In this document: one piece after another, positions 60,456 through 64,000 of the stretch
How the letters are laid out: each line of letters opens with the position of its first letter
How positions within the stretch are numbered: the first letter of the stretch is position 1
Assembly (NCBI RefSeq): GCF_052065835.1
Contig: NZ_JBQHTG010000001.1
Coordinates: forward strand, 372,001-436,000
Source of the DNA: Laedolimicola sp934402125
GTDB taxonomy: Bacteria; Bacillota; Clostridia; Lachnospirales; Lachnospiraceae
Length of the DNA stretch: 64,000 nucleotides
Direction: 5' to 3'
Position numbers and translations under genes: made by a program
The notes under the pieces: model-generated
Databases searched by the model: none
The model's input: the letters and a program-made list of their open reading frames with translations, nothing else
Told to the model about the DNA's origin: nothing

Positions 60456-61667
60456 CAATGCTTTAATTCTCTCCAGCGCCTTCACCGTATTTTCATGGGA
60501 GCCAAAGGCGGTCAGTCGGAAATAGCCCTCGCCGCTGGGTCCGAAGCCGGAGCCCGGCGTACCGACTACGCCCGCATGTTCAAGCAGATAATCGAAGAAC
60601 TCCCAGGAAGTCATCTGATTCGGCGTCTTCAGCCAGATGTACGGGGCGTTTACACCGCCGGACACCGTGTATCCCGCGTCCTTAAGTCCTGTCAGAATCG
60701 TCTTCGCATTGTTCATGTAGTATCCCACCTGCTCCTTTAACTGCGCCTTGCCGGCCTCGGAATAAACCGCCTCGCCGGCCCGCTGCACGATATAGGGCGC
60801 GCCGTTGTACTTGGTGCCGTGGCGTCTCGCCCACAGCGCATGCAGGGATACATCGCCGCATTTCAGATCCTTGGGAATCACCGTATAGCCAAGTCTTACA
60901 CCGGTGAAGCCTGCATTTTTGGAAAAGCTCTTCAGCTCGATGGCACAGGTTCTCGCTCCCTCGCATTCGTAAATGGTGTGGGGCACATTTTCCTCGGAAA
61001 TATATGCTTCATAAGCCGCATCGTAGATGATAACCGCGCCTACTCTGTTGGCATAGTCCACCCAGACCTGCAGTTGATCCTTTGTAATGGTCGATCCGGT
61101 CGGGTTATTGGGGAAGCACAGATAAATCAGATCCGGCGTCTCCTTCGGCAGCTCCGGCGCAAACCCATTGTCTGCGGTACAGGGCATATAGATCACGTCG
61201 CTCCATATCTCGGTTTTCGGATCATAGGTACCGGTTCGTCCCGCCATCACATTGGTGTCTACATAAACCGGATAGACCGGATCGCAGACCGCAATCCTGT
61301 TGTCCAGGCTGAAAATCTCCTGAATGTTGCCGGAATCGCATTTCGCGCCGTCGCTGACAAAGATTTCGTCCGCTTTGATATCCGCGCCCCGATCCTGATA
61401 GTCATTTTTCGCAATAGCGTTCCGGAGGAATTCATATCCCAGATCCGGCGCGTAGCCATGGAAGGTTTCTGCGTGTCCCATCTCGTCTACCGCCTTATGC
61501 ATGGCCTCAATGATGGCCGGCGCGATCGGCTGGGTCACGTCGCCGATTCCCAGACGGATGATGCTTTTTTCCGGATGCTCCGCTGAGTAAGCCGCCACCT
61601 TCTTTCCGATGGTGGAAAACAGATAGCTTCCCGGAAGTTTTAGATAATTTTCATTTACTTTATACAT
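60453..61667 (-). CDS. dapL: LL-diaminopimelate aminotransferase
   Basis: PLP enzyme of 404 residues converting tetrahydrodipicolinate to LL-diaminopimelate in one step. It has YLFSTIGKKVAAY at the N-terminus, IGDVTQPIAPAI, CFPNNPTGSTIT and the PLP lysine in ELKSFSKNAGFTGVRLGY. These match DapL, an alternative to the acetylase/succinylase route. ATG 61667 follows GGAGGAGTGAATCTT. It lies 39 bases after dapF. Confidence 0.93.
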   Translation of the reverse strand: MYKVNENYLKLPGSYLFSTIGKKVAAYSAEHPEKSIIRLGIGDVTQPIAPAIIEAMHKAVDEMGHAETFHGYAPDLGYEFLRNAIAKNDYQDRGADIKADEIFVSDGAKCDSGNIQEIFSLDNRIAVCDPVYPVYVDTNVMAGRTGTYDPKTEIWSDVIYMPCTADNGFAPELPKETPDLIYLCFPNNPTGSTITKDQLQVWVDYANRVGAVIIYDAAYEAYISEENVPHTIYECEGARTCAIELKSFSKNAGFTGVRLGYTVIPKDLKCGDVSLHALWARRHGTKYNGAPYIVQRAGEAVYSEAGKAQLKEQVGYYMNNAKTILTGLKDAGYTVSGGVNAPYIWLKTPNQMTSWEFFDYLLEHAGVVGTPGSGFGPSGEGYFRLTAFGSHENTVKALERIKAL

Positions 61668-61706
61668 AAGATTCACTCCTCCTCGTGCCACCGGCACATA
61701 CATTTA

Positions 61707-62570
61707 TTAACGTCCCTCTACGCTGGCCCGAAGCTCCTCCGGATCAAATTCTCCGGTAAACACGGTAGCTGCCGGTCCGGTCATATAGACGCAGTTATCC
61801 TTTTCATCCCAGAAGATTTCCAGATCGCCGCCCAGAAGGTGAACGGTCACATTCCGATCCGCATAGCCGTTCAGGATTGCGGCTACCGCGGTGGCGCAGG
61901 CGCCGGTTCCGCAGGCCATGGTTTCTCCGGATCCGCGCTCCCACACACGCATTTTCAGATTTTTTCGATCCATGCGCTCTACGAATTCTGTATTGACCCG
62001 ATCGGGAAAACGCTCGTGCTTCTCGAATTTCGGACCGATTTCTTCTATTTTCAGGTCATCTACGCCTTCCATGAAGACCACTGCATGGGGATTTCCCATG
62101 GAAACGCAGGTCATCTCATAAATCTGATTGTCTATCACGATGGGGCTGGCCACCAGACGCTCGCCCCCGCCTGTCACCGGAATCAGCTCCGGCTTCAGAA
62201 TCGGCTCGCCCATGTTGACCCGCACCTTCTTTACCTTTCCTGCTTCTACCGTAAGCTTCAGGTATTTGACTGCTCCTCCGGAAATGACGCTGATCTCCGT
62301 CTTGTCCGTCAGGCCGTTGTCGTAGACATATTTCGCCACGCACCGGATCCCGTTGCCGCACATCTTTCCGTAGGAACCGTCCGCGTTGTACATGGCCATT
62401 TCAAAATCCGCCTCGTCGGAGGACTGAATCAGAATCAGGCCGTCGGATCCGATGCCCTTGTGCCGATCGCTGACTAAACGTGCTATCTCGCCCGGATTTT
62501 CCAGACGTTCCTTCGTACAGTCCATATATACATAATCGTTGCCGATTCCATGCATTTTGGTAAATTTCAT
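61707..62570 (-). CDS. dapF: Diaminopimelate epimerase
   Basis: Enzyme of 287 residues making meso-diaminopimelate from the LL form. It starts KFTKMHGIGNDYVYMD, with the two catalytic cysteine regions GKMCGNGIRCVA and ETMACGTGACATAVA. It precedes dapL, so epimerase and aminotransferase supply peptidoglycan and lysine precursor together. Confidence 0.96.
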   Translation of the reverse strand: MKFTKMHGIGNDYVYMDCTKERLENPGEIARLVSDRHKGIGSDGLILIQSSDEADFEMAMYNADGSYGKMCGNGIRCVAKYVYDNGLTDKTEISVISGGAVKYLKLTVEAGKVKKVRVNMGEPILKPELIPVTGGGERLVASPIVIDNQIYEMTCVSMGNPHAVVFMEGVDDLKIEEIGPKFEKHERFPDRVNTEFVERMDRKNLKMRVWERGSGETMACGTGACATAVAAILNGYADRNVTVHLLGGDLEIFWDEKDNCVYMTGPAATVFTGEFDPEELRASVEGR

Positions 62571-62607
62571 TTTTATTATTTTCTCCCTTCATTCTGATGC
62601 GGTGGAC

Positions 62608-62642
62608 GTTCAGCCGCGCCATTCGCAAAACCATGGCTGAAC
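62608..62642. other. Inverted repeat at the 3' end of the ANTAR gene
   Basis: GTTCAGCC (62608-62615) pairs with GGCTGAAC (62635-62642), with a 19-base loop. It lies between the ANTAR gene and dapF on the same strand, and its end touches the ANTAR stop codon. Lacks a T-tract, so it is not a standard terminator. Confidence 0.5.
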
Positions 62643-63190
62643 TAGTATCTCATCATGCTGAGCACCATCTCCGCTGTCTCCACCAGATTCGTACCGCTGT
62701 CCATGCTGCATTTCTGGATATACCGGTGGGCCTCCTCCTCGGTCATGCCGTTCCGCTCCATCAGAAGAGCCTTGGCCTCCTCCAGCACCTTCCGATCCTC
62801 CTCAGAGCGCGCCTTTGGCATAGCTTTTCGCTTCTTCCGGCGGCGCTCCGCATTGGCCACCATCATTTCCAGGGTATTGAGCAGATCCTGGGCCTTCAGC
62901 GGCATTGCCACACACATGATACCAGATCCCGCGCATTCGCTCAAGACCCTCTGAGAGGCCATCAGAAGCACCTCGAAATGAGGCGGCAGACAGTCGGCAA
63001 GCTCCGCGTACATCATATCCGGATACTTATAACCGCAGACCACGATACCGTCTCCCAGGCTGTTAGCCCCCGCCAGGGCCTGCGCGCCCGTGGTACAGAC
63101 CGACGGAACACGGAAACCGTGACGAACCAGCAGATTTCGAATGTTCTTCGCATCTTCTATTTTAGGAAATAATACTATTATATTCGTCAC
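62642..63190 (-). CDS. ANTAR-domain protein with a degenerate receiver, next to glutamine synthetase
   Basis: RNA-binding antiterminator of 182 residues. The C-terminal ANTAR domain (about 135-182) has RKVLEEAKALLMERNGMT, EEEAHRYIQKCSMD and VETAEMVLSM, the usual three-helix order. The N-terminal domain resembles a receiver, but the region that normally holds the phospho-aspartate reads IVVCGYKYPDM, and the N-terminal acidic pair is missing (VLFPKIEDA). It therefore may not be phosphorylated. Start is GTG 63190 after GGGAGG. Downstream of glnA by 39 bases, so a role in nitrogen-dependent antitermination is inferred. Confidence 0.88.
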   Translation of the reverse strand: MTNIIVLFPKIEDAKNIRNLLVRHGFRVPSVCTTGAQALAGANSLGDGIVVCGYKYPDMMYAELADCLPPHFEVLLMASQRVLSECAGSGIMCVAMPLKAQDLLNTLEMMVANAERRRKKRKAMPKARSEEDRKVLEEAKALLMERNGMTEEEAHRYIQKCSMDSGTNLVETAEMVLSMMRY

Positions 63191-63195
63191 ACTCG

Positions 63196-63225
63196 CACCT
63201 CCCGGAATTCTTCTGTCCTGAGGTG
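63196..63225 (-). promoter_or_regulatory. Hairpin sequestering the ANTAR ribosome site
   Basis: On the minus strand, CACCTC (63225-63220) can pair with GAGGTG (63201-63196), the latter being part of the GGGAGGTG ribosome site of the ANTAR gene. The loop is 18 bases. It could hide the site and couple its translation to passage of ribosomes over the end of glnA. Confidence 0.45.
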
Positions 63226-63229
63226 TCTG

Positions 63230-64000
63230 TTAAAAACGATACAGGTACTGCTCCGTCTCCCACTGGGACACTTCCGCAGAGTACGCCTCCCACTCCTGTT
63301 TTTTGGCGGCAATATAGCATTTACAGAGCTCTTCGCCGAGCACGCCCTTTACCAGCTCGTCCTGCTCCAGACCCTTCAGCGCCTCCATCAGATCCCGGGG
63401 CAGCGGACGGATCCCGAGTGCTTCTCTCTCTGTTTCCGTCATTTTCCGTACATCTTCATTGACCGGCTTCGGCGGCTCCACATGATTCTTTATGCCATCC
63501 AGACCTGCCGCCAGGCAGACCGCCAGAGTCAGGTAGGGATTGCAGGAGGGATCCGGGCTGCGCAGCTCGATCCGCGTATTCTCCTCCCGCTGGGCCGGAA
63601 TCCGAATCATCTGGCTGCGGTTAATGGGCGACCAGGAAATATAGGACGGTGCCGTGAAGCCCGCTCCCGTCTGGGCCGGGAAAATGCGTTTGTAAGAATT
63701 TACCAGTGGATTGGTGATGGCAGACAGACCTCTGGCATGCTTGAGCAGGCCGCCAATAAACCAGTAGGCCTCCCGGCTCAGGCCGTACTCGTCGCTTTCG
63801 TCCGCGAAAATATTTTTTCCGTCCTTCTTCAGGGAAATATTGGTGTGCATGCTGGAGCCGTTGATGCCCGCCCTGGGTTTGGGCATAAAGGTGGCATGCA
63901 TACCGAAGCGTCTGGCAATTGTCTTCACCGCCAGCTTGAAGGTCATGATGTTATCTGCGGAAAGCAGGGCCTCATCATAGCGGAAATCAATCTCATGCTG
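63230..64000 (-). CDS. glnA: Glutamine synthetase, 5' end cut by the window edge
   Basis: The C-terminal 256 residues of a type-I glutamine synthetase, which makes glutamine from glutamate, ammonia and ATP. Visible: QHEIDFRYDEALLSADNIM at the edge, ATFMPKPRAGINGSSMHTNI, YKRIFPAQTGAGFTAPSYIS, SPDPSCNPYLTLAV, and the C-terminal SQWETEQYLYRF, which resembles the short GSI-alpha ending of Gram-positives. The first half lies outside the window. It precedes the ANTAR gene by 39 bases. Confidence 0.96.
   Translation of the reverse strand, partial: QHEIDFRYDEALLSADNIMTFKLAVKTIARRFGMHATFMPKPRAGINGSSMHTNISLKKDGKNIFADESDEYGLSREAYWFIGGLLKHARGLSAITNPLVNSYKRIFPAQTGAGFTAPSYISWSPINRSQMIRIPAQREENTRIELRSPDPSCNPYLTLAVCLAAGLDGIKNHVEPPKPVNEDVRKMTETEREALGIRPLPRDLMEALKGLEQDELVKGVLGEELCKCYIAAKKQEWEAYSAEVSQWETEQYLYRF

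Overview
The window looks like the chromosome of an anaerobic, Gram-positive, spore-lineage Clostridia bacterium, most likely a Lachnospiraceae-type gut commensal. The signs are a PolC-type polymerase, an alpha/beta small acid-soluble spore protein, a free-standing Spo0A DNA-binding domain, DUF4364 and DUF4250 proteins, LL-diaminopimelate aminotransferase (DapL), RqcH, an ANTAR regulator beside glutamine synthetase, and strong AGGAGG-type ribosome sites. No prophage, insertion sequence or CRISPR array was seen. This is mostly housekeeping chromosome with a few accessory modules.

Layout. 1-9.5 kb holds regulation and transport: a two-component system cut by the left edge, an ABC ATPase/permease pair, a DUF815 ATPase, a CsoR-type repressor, and a second two-component system facing a membrane redox operon (CxxC micro-protein, 4Fe-4S membrane protein, TlpA-like lipoprotein). 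9.5-11.5 kb is a YtrA-type repressor/ABC operon with a visible operator. 11.5-25 kb holds a short binding-protein-like lipoprotein, a HEAT-repeat methyltransferase, a GNAT enzyme, cyclophilin, rarA, a polysaccharide deacetylase, nagB, yicC-gmk-rpoZ divergent from rqcH, and a secreted five-repeat SH3b protein. 26.2-26.6 kb is a non-coding patch with an (AAT)10 tract and two giant hairpins. 26.6-36 kb carries ftsW/spoVE-ispG-polC, ilvE and thyA-folA. 36-46 kb carries tRNA-Gly, an amidohydrolase, a cell-wall amidase, a MacB-like ABC module with a large surface protein, glyA, the Spo0A-C protein and a Wzz-like protein. 46-57.6 kb carries a radical SAM protein, DUF4364, AI-2E exporter, the protein-quality-control run tig-clpP-clpX-lon-engB, a SASP, a DJ-1 protein, a CYTH protein and a small XRE regulator. 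57.6-64 kb carries a binding protein with pyrC, dapF-dapL, and glnA with an ANTAR protein, cut by the right edge.

Working together. tig, clpP, clpX, lon, engB and rqcH form a folding, degradation and ribosome-rescue theme. thyA-folA, glyA and pyrC feed one-carbon and pyrimidine metabolism; dapF and dapL make lysine and peptidoglycan precursor. The most interesting less-explained parts are three: the redox operon with its divergent two-component system, whose response regulator is split by one in-frame TGA in the interdomain linker; a set of very long gene-end hairpins, some clearly related to each other; and the ANTAR protein next to glnA, which lacks the receiver aspartate.

Limits: all calls come from reading the sequence and recalling family features. 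No database search, alignment or folding program was run. Promoters and operators are sequence matches only.
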